Source of the DNA: Gryganskiella cystojenkinii
Lineage: Eukaryota > Mortierellomycota > Mortierellomycetes > Mortierellales > Mortierellaceae
Assembly: GCA_015852425.1 (NCBI GenBank)
Contig: JAAAIG010000300.1
Location: 1-20,477 of the forward strand
Reading direction: 5' to 3'
Length of the DNA: 20,477 nt
Shown here: piece after piece, positions 1 to 8,944 of the stretch
Layout of the letters: each line of letters begins with the position of its first letter
Position numbering within the stretch: position 1 is the stretch's first letter
The notes under the pieces: model-generated
What the model was told of the DNA's origin: nothing
Databases searched by the model: none
Seen by the model: only the letters and a program-made list of their open reading frames with translations
Position numbers and translations under genes: made by a program

Positions 1-484
1 AGAAGGCTCGGAGGGACTCTGCAAGAATCAATCCCTTGGCATCCATCCCCAAATCCCATCCATCGATTCATCCACTTTCTTTTCCTTCTTTTTCTTCATC
101 TCCGCATCTCGTCTGTCTCAACGAGCCTTATTGTATTTTTCTTTTTTTTTTCTTCGCCCTCTGAACCTTTGAACGACTCTCTCCATTCACTCATTCATCC
201 CAACTCTCATTACCCCCAACTCCCTCTTCTCCAACGGACGAAACCCCTATTGTCATTCATTCCTTCGCTCTTTCTCTCTCTCTCTATCTTTCCCCTTTCC
301 TCCACCTCTATCCCCCCTGCCCCATCCTCCATGGACATTCAGCTCCTTCCTTCCTCATTCTATTGATCCCCCTCTTCCTTCCTCCTCTTGTCTCTCTCCC
401 TTTACCCAAAAACCATTTCGTACACCTTCCCTCCACTATCCACCTCTCAAACCTCAGTCAACAACAGAAAGCGTCGTTCCTGCC
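1..484. promoter_or_regulatory. Upstream region and pyrimidine-rich leader of the UNC93-like gene
   Basis: No coding sequence is supportable here. The plus strand is strongly C/T-rich, with a CT microsatellite at about 267-286 and T runs near 139-150. Several other leaders in the window are also C/T-rich, so this is probably promoter plus 5' UTR of the gene starting at 485. Short open frames in this stretch are low-complexity Ser/Pro/Leu translations of the pyrimidine tracts and look non-coding. Confidence 0.5.
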
Positions 485-2920
485 ATGGTCTCCATAGCCA
501 TGCGCCAGATCATTCTGATCGGGGTCATCTGCTTTGGCACCATCGGCATGTTCAACGCAATGTCCTCGATCGGAAACGCTGGCAAGCATTCGCCCACATC
601 CCAAAACCTTGCCATCACCTCCTCCTCGATCGCCTATATCATCGGTTTCCTCATCGCCGGTGGCACTCACAATATGCTTGGGCCAAGGCCCTGTGTAGCT
701 TTTGGAGGGCTTACTTTTGTCCTCTACGCCGGCTCCATGTTGCTCGCCAAAGATAATGAGCACTCTCCCTATCCTCCTCTCGCTGGTATCCTCCTCGGTC
801 TCGGTGCCGGTTGTATCTGGGTCACCCAGGGTGCCATGATGATGTCTTACCCAACAGAGGACAACAAAGGCAAATACATAGCCTGCTTCTGGGCCATCTT
901 CAACCTCGGGGCTGTCCTCGGCTCTGTTCTCCCTCTCGTCTTGAACTACGCTCCAGACATGGACAAGAACGACGTTTCAGAGTCGACCTATAAAGTCTAC
1001 ATGGTCATCATGGGCCTTGCCACCTTCCTCGCCTTTTTCCTATCCCGTCCTTCCAGTATCGTCCGGGACAATGGCGAGCCCATCGTTGTGGCCAAGTTTG
1101 CAGGTATCAAGGCCGAGTGCATCGCTATCCTCTCAGTCTTTTGCGATTGGCGGATGCTCCTCTTGATCCCGGCCTTCTTCTTCTCCAACTTTTCTTATAC
1201 CTATCAATTCAACGACTTTAACGGTATCCACTTCAGCATCCGGACCCGTTCCCTCAACTCGATTATCTTCTGGGTTGCTCAGATCATTGGAGCACTCGTC
1301 ATTGGATACCTTTTGGACAGGATTCCATGGAAGCGACCTCGGAGAGCCTTGCTCGGACTCTTCTTCATCGCCGTCATGTTCATGGCCACTTGGATTGGAG
1401 CATTGATGATGCAACTCCGGCAGCACAATTGGGACCGCAGGAACCAGAACGAGGCGGACCTGATTGATTTAGGTCATGGAACCCTCTACGGTGGACTGTC
1501 CGCCATCTACGCCATGTTTGGATTCTGCGATGCTGCCTTTGCCGTTTACTGTTACTGGCTTATGGGCGCACTCTCCAACAAACATGAGGAGCTCTCCAGG
1601 TACGCAGGATTCTTCAAGTCAATCCAGTCTCTTGGAAGTGCCGTCGCTGCTCCATTGGATCTTGCCCAGACACCATTGAAGGCTTATCTCATCACGAATT
1701 GGATCCTTTGCGCCTTCTCTATCGCCGCCATGTTCCTCGTCTGCCGGACAGTCACAGATACAACTCTTGACGAGCCTGAGGATTACGATGAGGAGGAAGA
1801 GGATTTTGAGGAGGAAGAAGAGTACGAGGAAACAGACTCGTATTACGATGGTTCTCATGTACAAGAAGAGGACGAGGATGAAGAGGATGACGAGAATCGT
1901 GAACAGGACCTAGAGCAGGGTTCGGGAACCAACAGACACTCGGACAGTCAGTCTCGGACCTTAGGAGGTCGTGATTCCAGTACGTTGTGCGCGACAAGCG
2001 AGCGTTGCAAGAGCGCATGCTGGCGGTCGAGCAACGGCAATCTAGATTCAGAGGACTGTTCTTCAGATCAACGGCTAGCCAACCACGATTCGTTCATGTC
2101 CTCCAACACTGCCGTTTCAAGTCAGCAGTCCAAACGGAGGAGTAGCTCCATTCTCTCTGGATCAAGTATAGTGGGCCGCACGACCACTACCTGTCCCTCG
2201 CCCACATTCCAACATGCTCATCAACAAGTACGGAGGACTGCTCATGGACGGTTAGCAAGAGCACAATCGCAGCAACATCAACACCAACAACCCCAAGTTC
2301 ACGTGGAGATGCAGGAGATCCAAACTGAAGGACCTCTCTCTTATTATTATCACGACTACGACCAAGCCTCTTCGCCATCGCCAGAATCATCGCAACTTCA
2401 CCGCCAGCAACAGCAACAATTACAGGTGCTGATATCGTCATCGTCATCCTCGTCACAGTCAATACCAGGACCCACAGTACCCTCAATTGTCTTTTCCGCG
2501 GATCTTCCGTCTTCGACTGTCGCGGGTACATCTTCAATGAATCCCTACCTGTACTCCTCCTGGGCTACAAGTCCACCGTCACCGCCATCACCACAACTAT
2601 CGATGGAGCCTCATATGACTGGTTCAACCATGAACACGGTAGGAGATGGTGGTGCGCCGTCGAATGAATACCTTCAGCCGGTCCCTCATTTCTTGCCCAC
2701 AACACAAGCCGGTTCTTCAACAACGTCGGTCCCACGGTCGGTTAGAGCTGCAAGTCAAGCAAGTTCGACTCGTTACGAAGAGGATCAAGACATGGATGAT
2801 TCCATCGACACTTGTTCGTTGTCATCCATGTCCTCTGGTCATGATTCTCTACCAGATATGACAGACATGGCTCCAGGCAGGTCTTCAAGGTCGCGACCAG
2901 GTCCGAGGTCACGGCCGTAG
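485..2920 (+). CDS. UNC93-like major facilitator membrane protein with a long disordered C-terminal tail
   Basis: A single intronless frame of 811 codons. Residues about 8-421 hold roughly twelve hydrophobic segments (near 8-28, 44-62, 69-88, 97-117, 130-153, 170-188, 221-241, 259-281, 287-307, 334-355, 372-390 and 400-420). The segment-4/5 motif WVTQGAMMMSYPTEDNKGKY followed by FNLGAVLGS is the signature I recall for fungal UNC93/DUF895-type transporters. The substrate is not known for this group and cannot be read from the sequence. The protein should sit in the plasma or an internal membrane. Residues about 422-480 are a dense Asp/Glu stretch. The remaining 330 or so residues are Ser/Gln/Pro-rich and probably disordered. 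Fungal relatives usually end soon after the last membrane segment, at about 450-500 residues, so the tail is unusual. The start at 485 is the first ATG, just before the first membrane segment. Confidence 0.85.
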   Translation: MVSIAMRQIILIGVICFGTIGMFNAMSSIGNAGKHSPTSQNLAITSSSIAYIIGFLIAGGTHNMLGPRPCVAFGGLTFVLYAGSMLLAKDNEHSPYPPLAGILLGLGAGCIWVTQGAMMMSYPTEDNKGKYIACFWAIFNLGAVLGSVLPLVLNYAPDMDKNDVSESTYKVYMVIMGLATFLAFFLSRPSSIVRDNGEPIVVAKFAGIKAECIAILSVFCDWRMLLLIPAFFFSNFSYTYQFNDFNGIHFSIRTRSLNSIIFWVAQIIGALVIGYLLDRIPWKRPRRALLGLFFIAVMFMATWIGALMMQLRQHNWDRRNQNEADLIDLGHGTLYGGLSAIYAMFGFCDAAFAVYCYWLMGALSNKHEELSRYAGFFKSIQSLGSAVAAPLDLAQTPLKAYLITNWILCAFSIAAMFLVCRTVTDTTLDEPEDYDEEEEDFEEEEEYEETDSYYDGSHVQEEDEDEEDDENREQDLEQGSGTNRHSDSQSRTLGGRDSSTLCATSERCKSACWRSSNGNLDSEDCSSDQRLANHDSFMSSNTAVSSQQSKRRSSSILSGSSIVGRTTTTCPSPTFQHAHQQVRRTAHGRLARAQSQQHQHQQPQVHVEMQEIQTEGPLSYYYHDYDQASSPSPESSQLHRQQQQQLQVLISSSSSSSQSIPGPTVPSIVFSADLPSSTVAGTSSMNPYLYSSWATSPPSPPSPQLSMEPHMTGSTMNTVGDGGAPSNEYLQPVPHFLPTTQAGSSTTSVPRSVRAASQASSTRYEEDQDMDDSIDTCSLSSMSSGHDSLPDMTDMAPGRSSRSRPGPRSRP

Positions 2921-3329
2921 TCCCATTTCTTCTTCTTAATTATTAGCCTCCCTTTCCCTTTCCCTTTCCCTTTTGTACCCCTTCTCTTCAACGTCCCTCT
3001 CCACACCTCATCCCCCCATTGTTACATATTGTATAATAGTTTCCCCCCCGCATAAAGAAAAAAATAATAATGAACCCCCTCCCCCTCCAAAAAATACTAA
3101 GAAATGGGTAATATTGACTGTCGAGATATTTTTGGTGGCGCCCAACAAAGTAAGAATGTCTGAACAAACAGAAAGCACGCATTCCTTGTCTCTGTTCATT
3201 TCTTTCTTTTTCTCATTTGATTACTCGTCCAACATTCCTTTTACCAATAAATATTTCTTATTGCATCCACGCATTAATCAACTACATACTCACACGCACG
3301 TACTCGACACACAAGCACTGTCACATGAG
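2921..3329. other. Intergenic region: 3' end of the UNC93-like gene and leader of the next gene
   Basis: Same-strand gap of 409 nt between two plus-strand genes. It has a short CCCTTT repeat just after the first stop, A-rich and C-rich homopolymer patches near 3040-3100, and an AATAAA at 3246-3251 that could end the upstream transcript. The frame of the downstream gene stays open leftward to about 2973. That part translates to low-complexity residues with no relation to the following protein, so I treat it as untranslated. Confidence 0.5.
2950..2974 (+). repeat. CCCTTT hexanucleotide repeat, four units
   Basis: Four consecutive CCCTTT units starting 30 nt after the UNC93-like stop codon. This is a simple-sequence tract in the presumed 3' UTR. 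It is not the fungal telomere repeat (TTAGGG/CCCTAA). Confidence 0.85.
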
Positions 3330-4943
3330 ATGAACGAGGACACGAATGTCTGCATTCGGTTCTGCCTTGGGAACACGGACCTGTCCTTGGCCAAGGGACT
3401 GGAACAAATCATGGAGGAGCACCCAGTGATTGCCTGGACGGACTTGTATATCTTTGGCTTTTATGGACTTGCCGAGGATATTGTCGAGGCTGTTCTCAAG
3501 ACCTTTTATATCGACCCCGCTGAGGTCACCTCGACCTTGACGTCTCCTAAGACCACGCTCAAGGACGACGGTCTCCTTTCGAAGTCTAAACTCGAGGCGG
3601 CCAGTGTTGTGCCGCAGTCTACGAAGCAAACTCCAAAAGAGACTAGAGACGGAAACTCTCAAACCTCTGCTACTACTACCACGAAGACGACGACGATAAG
3701 CACTCGAGACACGGGTTCCAGGGTCAAGGCTTTTATCAGTCGCGACGTCGGTATGGAGGAAGCCAAGGACAAGGGTGTCGTCGGTGCCTCTGCCTCTGGT
3801 TCGAGTGATACTTTTGGCGGCGAAAGAACTGATGGAACATCTCAAACGATACCCACTGCCATCGTCAATACCAGCGGCACCAGCGCAACCAACCACACCT
3901 CACCACTGAACACCGGACGAGTTAAGCTTCCGCCGCACATGTGGAAGACGGACTATGACCTTCGACTTCAACTGGACTATGCTTCGTCACCCTCTCCCTC
4001 TTCTTCTTCACCAATGTCAAAGCAAGGTCGAAGACCTCACACCCTCAACAGGAAACAACAACCATACTCACGCCAGCGACAAGACCGCCTTCATAATCAT
4101 CCGAATCAGCAACAACACCACCAGCTACCACTCTCCATTTTCGTTGTTCTCCCAGAGAACATCCGACTCTTCTTACTCACTTTTTCAGGAGCATTCACTT
4201 CGTACCTCGTCGGTGAGGAGTCTGTCGAGGATTGTTATCTCCGTCGCGGCCTGATCCTTGAAGATCTCCTAGAAGCTAGAGATTTCGCCGAGATGAAGGT
4301 CTCAGATTCACTCGAGTATGGGATGACCATGATCGAGACCACGGATCTGGAATCGTTGAGGAGTGTTCTCTTGGGGATCTTGACAGCGCTGAGCAAGGAC
4401 CCTGTTCGGGAACATGCGCAGAAATGGGTCCAGGACGAATATTCCGAGGATCGGATCCGGTGGGATGCCTCTTTGAGAGCTTACCGGGACGCTCATGAGG
4501 ATACGTCGACGGTCCAGTGGGTTATTGATGGGTGGCAGGAAGAAGGTGGTGGGTGGCAGGAAGAAGGTGATGGCGGCGGTGATGAGGACCACGACCGCAA
4601 GGATGGCGTTGAAGACGAGAGTAACGGGGATTATAACGGTCATGGTTATAGTCGAGGTGGGTTCAGGGCGAATAGGAATCGGGATCCTTGGGGGGAGCAA
4701 AACTTTTCTGGGTCTTATACGGTAAGCAAATAACCCTTTTTTTTTAAAGAGCCTCTATCTTTGTCCAGAAGAGAATCCCACGGTCATCGCATAGGGACTA
4801 AATACTTTTTTTTGTGGATTGATATGAACAAACTTGACCATTTTTAGATGAGCACTAACTACGGTCGTGATCCATGGTCTGAGAACACATCCACATCTCG
4901 GACGCCCATGCGAGATGTCGATGCCTTCATTGGAGACTATTAG
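3330..4943 (+). CDS. Uncharacterised protein, two exons, acidic Gly-rich C-terminus
   Basis: Exons 3330-4721 and 4848-4943 give 495 residues. The donor GTAAGC follows an ACG codon and the acceptor TTTTTAG restores the frame, so the 126-nt intron is phase 0. I do not recognise the family. Residues 1-55 look like a folded helical segment. Residues about 60-225 are Thr/Ser/Lys-rich and probably disordered. Residues about 268-403 look helical and folded, starting near LSIFVVLPENIRLF and ending near VQWVIDGWQ. The tail is Gly/Asp/Glu-rich and contains two copies of a 7-residue unit (WQEEGGG/WQEEGDG, DNA period 21 nt from 4531). RDPW-x-E occurs at 451-456 and again at 471-476, one copy on each side of the intron. 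I chose the ATG at 3330 because the open frame before it reads as leader-like low complexity. A start at 3159 is the alternative. Reality of the gene is likely; function is unknown. Confidence 0.7.
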
Positions 4944-5036
4944 GCTCCAGCTTGAAGGGAATTTTCTTCTTGTAGGGTACTCTTCTACATTTCTTGTTTC
5001 CCCCCCTTGTACAACACATTCTACTTTTCAAAAAGG

Positions 5037-5042
5037 TTTATT
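5037..5042 (-). terminator. Putative polyadenylation signal (AATAAA) of the Elongin B-like gene
   Basis: Minus-strand AATAAA about 46 nt after the stop codon of the minus-strand gene ending at 5088. The spacing matches the AATAAA copies after the alpha-5 and acetyltransferase genes. It lies in the 144-nt gap between two converging genes. Confidence 0.45.
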
Positions 5043-5087
5043 TGTTTCCTCTCCAATCGATATGTTCATCTTGCAGAAGAGACTAGC

Positions 5088-5847
5088 TTATTGAGCACGA
5101 CCCTTTCCTTTTGATCGTGATTTCTCTGCTTCCTCAGTCTCATCGTCGAGATCATCCAGCTCCGAGACTGACTCTGGCTGTGCGATATCAACAGATTCCC
5201 ACGATCCTGCTATAGTAAAGAAAAAGAAAAGAGAGACAGAGAGAGAGAGGACAAAGTAGCAGTCAGCACAAGCAGCAAAAACTCTCCTGAGTATTTCCAC
5301 ATCAACAACAACAAGCTCGCGTCCAGTTTTTTTCTTTTTTTTTTTTACCTGAAGTCTTCAAGGTCAAGGCAATAATCTGTTGGTCCACGAGTCCTGAGGC
5401 TGTGAGGGACTTGTTCTCGCTCAACTCATCAAACTGGGCGGGATCCCTCTTGTTGGGGATCAAGAGTCTGATCTCGGCTGCGGAACGGACATTGGCAGCA
5501 GCGTGGTCAAGATGGGCCGCTGAGGCTTGGAGGGCCTTGACGACCTTTTGTTTCAGGGAGAGTACAGTTTCTGAGGCAGGGTTCGCACTGTTGATGAACA
5601 GGGTCTGAGTCTGACGCTTGACTCTGTAGTAGTGAGATGAGGAAGCCTATTTTTGTGGTAATTGTTATTTTGGTTGAAGGGAAAGTAGCAATGGGTGAGC
5701 ACGGAGGAGGTCATGGACATGGCACCATGTATCATGACGTTATGAGCATAGTCCCGCAATTTCGTCCGACGTGTTCTGATTGTATCCCGCGTGAGTGTCA
5801 GTGAGGCGAAGCTTCTGCGAGTATCAGCGAAGAAGGACAAGTACCAT
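5088..5847 (-). CDS. Elongin B-like ubiquitin-fold protein
   Basis: Minus-strand exons 5847-5845 (ATG only), 5646-5349 and 5209-5088 give 140 residues. Animal Elongin B is about 118. Known role of the family: a ubiquitin-fold partner of Elongin C in cullin-RING ligase and elongation complexes. The first strand YYRVKRQTQTLFINS, the helix ETVLSLKQKVVKAL, the later patch IRLLIP and the final strand IIALTLK follow the ubiquitin fold. The stretch after the fold (GSWESVDIAQPESVSELDD) resembles the Elongin B tail that follows its last strand. An acidic then basic C-terminus ends the protein. Exon 2 contains no Met and is preceded in frame by TAG, so the start must come from an upstream exon. The ATG at 5847, directly followed by donor GTACTT, restores phase 0. 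That first exon is inferred and is the weak point. Another small ubiquitin-like protein remains possible. Confidence 0.6.
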
Positions 5848-6112
5848 TGGGTTGATGACGAGGTGATTTTGCAGTTCCCGGGATGAAAAAGATTGTAAAG
5901 AAAAGAAAGAAAATGGCCCCCCCTTTGCTGCCTGCCTGCCCTTGCAAGAAAAGGTCAAAAAAAAGAAAAAGGGGAAAAATGGTGGCGTGTACCTTCAAAT
6001 GAAGCACGTGACCTTTTGATTTGCGGAATTCAATCGAAACAGCGCACAAAACAATCTCTTCAATTCTTTTTTTATTTTCAAATCAATTAGACATTACGGT
6101 CTCCGTCAATCG

Positions 6113-6146
6113 CTCACTCACTCACTCACTCACTCAATCAATCAAT
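6113..6146 (+). repeat. CTCA then CAAT tetranucleotide microsatellite
   Basis: About five to six CTCA units run into three CAAT/TCAA-type units. This is a simple repeat in non-coding sequence between two divergent genes. Confidence 0.8.
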
Positions 6147-6538
6147 TCATCCCCTCTCTCCTTTCTGTTTTTGTTTGCTTTCAATTCTTTTTCTCCGACA
6201 TCCTTTCAGTTTCACCGACCCAACGACCAGTCAGACCCCCACCAAACCAGACAGGACAATCGAAATCTCACTCTGTCTCCCATTGCAAGGCGAAAGCGCG
6301 TTTCAATTTTGATCCCTTTCCCTCTCTTTCAAAAAAAAAGGTATACACCAATGTCGGTCCAATTGTACTCACTTGATCCTTCTCTTGGACTCTTGGTAGT
6401 AGTTCAATGGGAGAGTAAATAACAAAGGATCTTTTCAATGCCGTGGGATCTTTTTCTCTCATGCCTCGGTTGTCAACTTTTTTTTATTTTTTTTAAGTTG
6501 GAGTCCTTTAGCAACCACGTTTTTCTCATATTTCCCGA

Positions 6539-6544
6539 ACGCGT
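6539..6544. promoter_or_regulatory. ACGCGT hexamer (MCB-like)
   Basis: Exact ACGCGT palindrome followed by GTATAATA, 342 nt before the PAH gene start. ACGCGT is the MluI cell-cycle box bound by MBF in yeasts. Whether it works here is inference. Confidence 0.3.
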
Positions 6545-6697
6545 ATAATACTCTCTTTGCTCTCTTGTCTGACATCTTGTTTCTTCTTCATCTTCTTCAT
6601 TCCTGCTCTCTTACCAATAGGCTGTACACACCTCATTACTCTGAAAGAGATTTCTTCAGGAAAGAATCGCCCTCGCAAAGGAATCAAACAAATCAGC

Positions 6698-6703
6698 ACG
6701 CGT
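6698..6703. promoter_or_regulatory. Second ACGCGT hexamer (MCB-like)
   Basis: Exact ACGCGT within CACGCGTGAAA, 183 nt before the PAH gene start and 154 nt after the first copy. Two copies in one leader are more than expected by chance, but function is unproven. Confidence 0.3.
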
Positions 6704-6885
6704 GAAAAAGGACTCTAGTGGTCAAAAAGATCGACCTTTGTTACAAACCAACAATCCGAATTGTCAACCGTCAGCTCAGCTCAATCATAACGACATAACC
6801 CGTCAGCACTCAACAGTCGTCGTCATTGTCGAATCCTCTGTCACCCCTTCGACAAAGAAAACAATTATCTCACAGAACGATAATA

Positions 6886-8944
6886 ATGAGCTCGCCTCGG
6901 GACTCAAGTCTGGATCAGCAGGACACGGCAGAGTCTGACGCTGCTGCTTCATTTGCGCACTCACTGTCCGTCGCCCCTCTAGACAGTACTGGCGCCAATG
7001 ACAATTCCGTAGATGTCTTGATGAGCGATGTCACGGACGCCGTCCGGGACCATACCGCGGCCATGGAGCAACAGCACCTACAAAACCATCATGAACACAA
7101 TCATCATCAACAACAGGACCTCCACCAGCTTCAGAGCCAGCATATGCAACAACCAGAAAGGATGGCGGTCGCAGAATTGTTGGTATCCCTTGCCCAGAAC
7201 CCGCGAGGTGAAGAGTAAGTCCATCGGAACAAGTCTAGATGATTCACACGGAGGGATATAACAAAATGCAAATTTTTGCTCTCTCTCAGGAATCAATCAA
7301 ACTTCCCTTGGACAGGGACGACCCTCGGATGAGAATCCTTCCCACTGGATCGCCACTATACATGTTCAATGACCACTTGAAACTGACTCTCTGGTTGTTG
7401 ACTTTTTTGTTTTCGCCTAATAGTGAGCCTGTGCAGAATGGTCAAGCGCCTGCTCCGGTCTACATGGATATGGATACTTCAACAGCAAGCCAGCCTGCTA
7501 AGCAACAATCTCCCATCTACAGGAACGCTGTTGACTATGTGGGGTCTGTGAAGAAGGCGTACGAGAACAACCCAAAGGTTTACACAGAGTTTTTGTCTGC
7601 TTTGGAGTTATATCATGGTTTGAGGTAAAGGCGCTAGTCGCAGCATTGACAACCAAAGGCATGATCTTTATGAAGAAAAAGCCCATAAAAAAACAAAGAT
7701 CTAATGCTGCAACTCTTTGTTGTTATCTCGCTATATAGTCTGCCAATAGATCAGCTTGTGCGAACAGTAATGACGCTCTTTCAGGATCAGCCCGAGCTTC
7801 TTTTGGGATTCAAAGAGTTCTTGCCAGAGGCACAAGGATTACTCAACCAGCTCGTACCGCCCATGATGTACTCCGAGTACAAGGGGAACACTGTCGTCGC
7901 TGCTCCGACGACGCTGTCAACAGGCGCTGGAACGGAACAACACCAACAACAGCAGGACTCTAGTAACATCAACGAGATCCTCACTAATGGGCATGCCGCT
8001 GCTGACTATCTGAGTCTTGTTAAGGTAAAGATGCAATTGGACTAGGAAAAGAGTATGTACCGCCGCTCAGCAGTCACCAGACGTCTTTCTAATACTGGCA
8101 TAACTCGTTGTTTGTATCTCTCATAGGAACGATCGCAAGTAGAGCCGGATATGTACCAACACTTGATCACACTGCTCCGAAAATACCAAAAAGACCACTC
8201 TTACTCCAACGTACGTGCTCAATGTTCACCAAGAGATGGCGCAATTGGTTGACTGGTGTGTGATGATTAACCAGAGATTTTTTTTTTTTTTTTTTTTTTT
8301 TTTGGTCCTACTCTTTTTTCTTTACTTTTTTTTTTCTTTTTTTTTTTTTTTTTGCGAACCATACATATAGCTGTACTTTTACGTGTCGATTATTTTGCGG
8401 TATCACCCACACCTACTTCAGCGATTCCATTCGTTCTTGCCCATGGTGACTTCTGGAATTGAAGTGACGGAACCTCGAGTGATTTCCAAGGCACCGCCAG
8501 AAGAATTAGTTGTTTCGCCCGATTTCATTGAAGCCAAGGACTTTGTGCAGACTGTCAAGGTAAAAACCACTTTGAGGAACCAAGCCAGAACTGAACACGT
8601 GTCATTCAATCCTCTGCAAACTCTCTAACACTGTTTCCTGTTTGTCCCTCTGGTTAGTATGCTGCCAAGAGCGACATGTCGATGTACGATCGGTTTATCT
8701 TTGCTCTGGAGAAATACCAACGAAATGGATGGACAATTGACCAGGTAAAGGTCTTTGCAATTAGTGCTACCAAGATCAAAAAAAAAAAAGTGGTATCTTG
8801 CGGCTGGTTCTAACTGAAACAAATCCGTTCGCGTTATATGAATAGGTCTACTCGGAAGTATCATTGATCTTTTGGAATCACCCGGATGCATTGGACGGCT
8901 TTAAGCGGTTCATCTCGACAGTGCCGGAACCAGACGCACAATAA
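6886..8944 (+). CDS. Three-PAH-repeat protein (Sin3-type paired amphipathic helices, no HDAC-interaction region)
   Basis: Exons 6886-7214, 7424-7624, 7739-8024, 8127-8210, 8371-8559, 8658-8744 and 8846-8944 give 424 residues with exact phase closure. Residues 1-140 are Gln/His/Ser-rich and probably disordered. Three PAH domains follow: about 145-206 (DYVGSVKKAYENNPKVY to GFKEFLP), 264-324 (DYLSLVK to RFHSFLP) and 355-418 (DFVQTVK to GFKRFIS). In Sin3 corepressors PAH domains bind short amphipathic helices of transcription factors, and a separate region contacts Rpd3-type deacetylases. That region and the rest of Sin3 (over 1000 residues in known family members) are absent. The protein is therefore a PAH-only factor that may compete with or bridge to Sin3; that role is inference. 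The start at 6886 is the first in-frame ATG. Intron 4 holds long T runs. Confidence 0.82.
8278..8353 (+). repeat. Poly-T tracts within intron 4 of the PAH-repeat gene
   Basis: A run of 26 T, then a T-rich stretch broken by a few C and A, then another long T run, ending 17 nt before the acceptor ATATAG. The intron (8211-8370, 160 nt) is longer than most in this gene because of these tracts. They may be polymerase-slippage-expanded pyrimidine tracts. Confidence 0.85.

Larger units (their letters stand above)
5848..6885. promoter_or_regulatory. Divergent intergenic region between the Elongin B-like and PAH-repeat genes
   Basis: About 1.04 kb between genes transcribed outward. It contains mixed homopolymer patches, a CTCA/CAAT tetranucleotide tract (6113-6146) and two ACGCGT hexamers (6539 and 6698). 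The part from about 6540 to 6885 is probably the promoter and leader of the PAH gene. Open frames here are low-complexity and I do not support any as a gene. Confidence 0.5.

Noticed and set aside
1133..2537. Antisense frames of up to 116 codons within the UNC93-like gene, and similar shadows in LIG4 and the last gene.
   Set aside because: They lie opposite well-supported coding sequence and encode no recognisable protein.
2950..2974. Interstitial telomere repeat.
   Set aside because: The unit is CCCTTT, not CCCTAA, and it is a short simple repeat in a 3' UTR.
2973..3329. N-terminal extension of the unknown plus-strand protein upstream of 3330.
   Set aside because: The frame is open, but it encodes low-complexity Ser/Pro/His sequence from leader-like repeats. 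The first plausible protein segment begins at the ATG at 3330.
5848..6462. Frames of 80-130 codons on both strands in the divergent region.
   Set aside because: They translate simple repeats and T/C-rich DNA, overlap each other and show no conserved pattern. The one that could extend the Elongin B-like gene upstream starts with TTG, not ATG.
6390..6470. Possible tRNA: TAGTTCAATGGGAGAGT resembles a tRNA D-arm/A-box.
   Set aside because: No B-box (GGTTCGA-type) or T-arm occurs in the next 80 nt and no acceptor stem can be closed around it.
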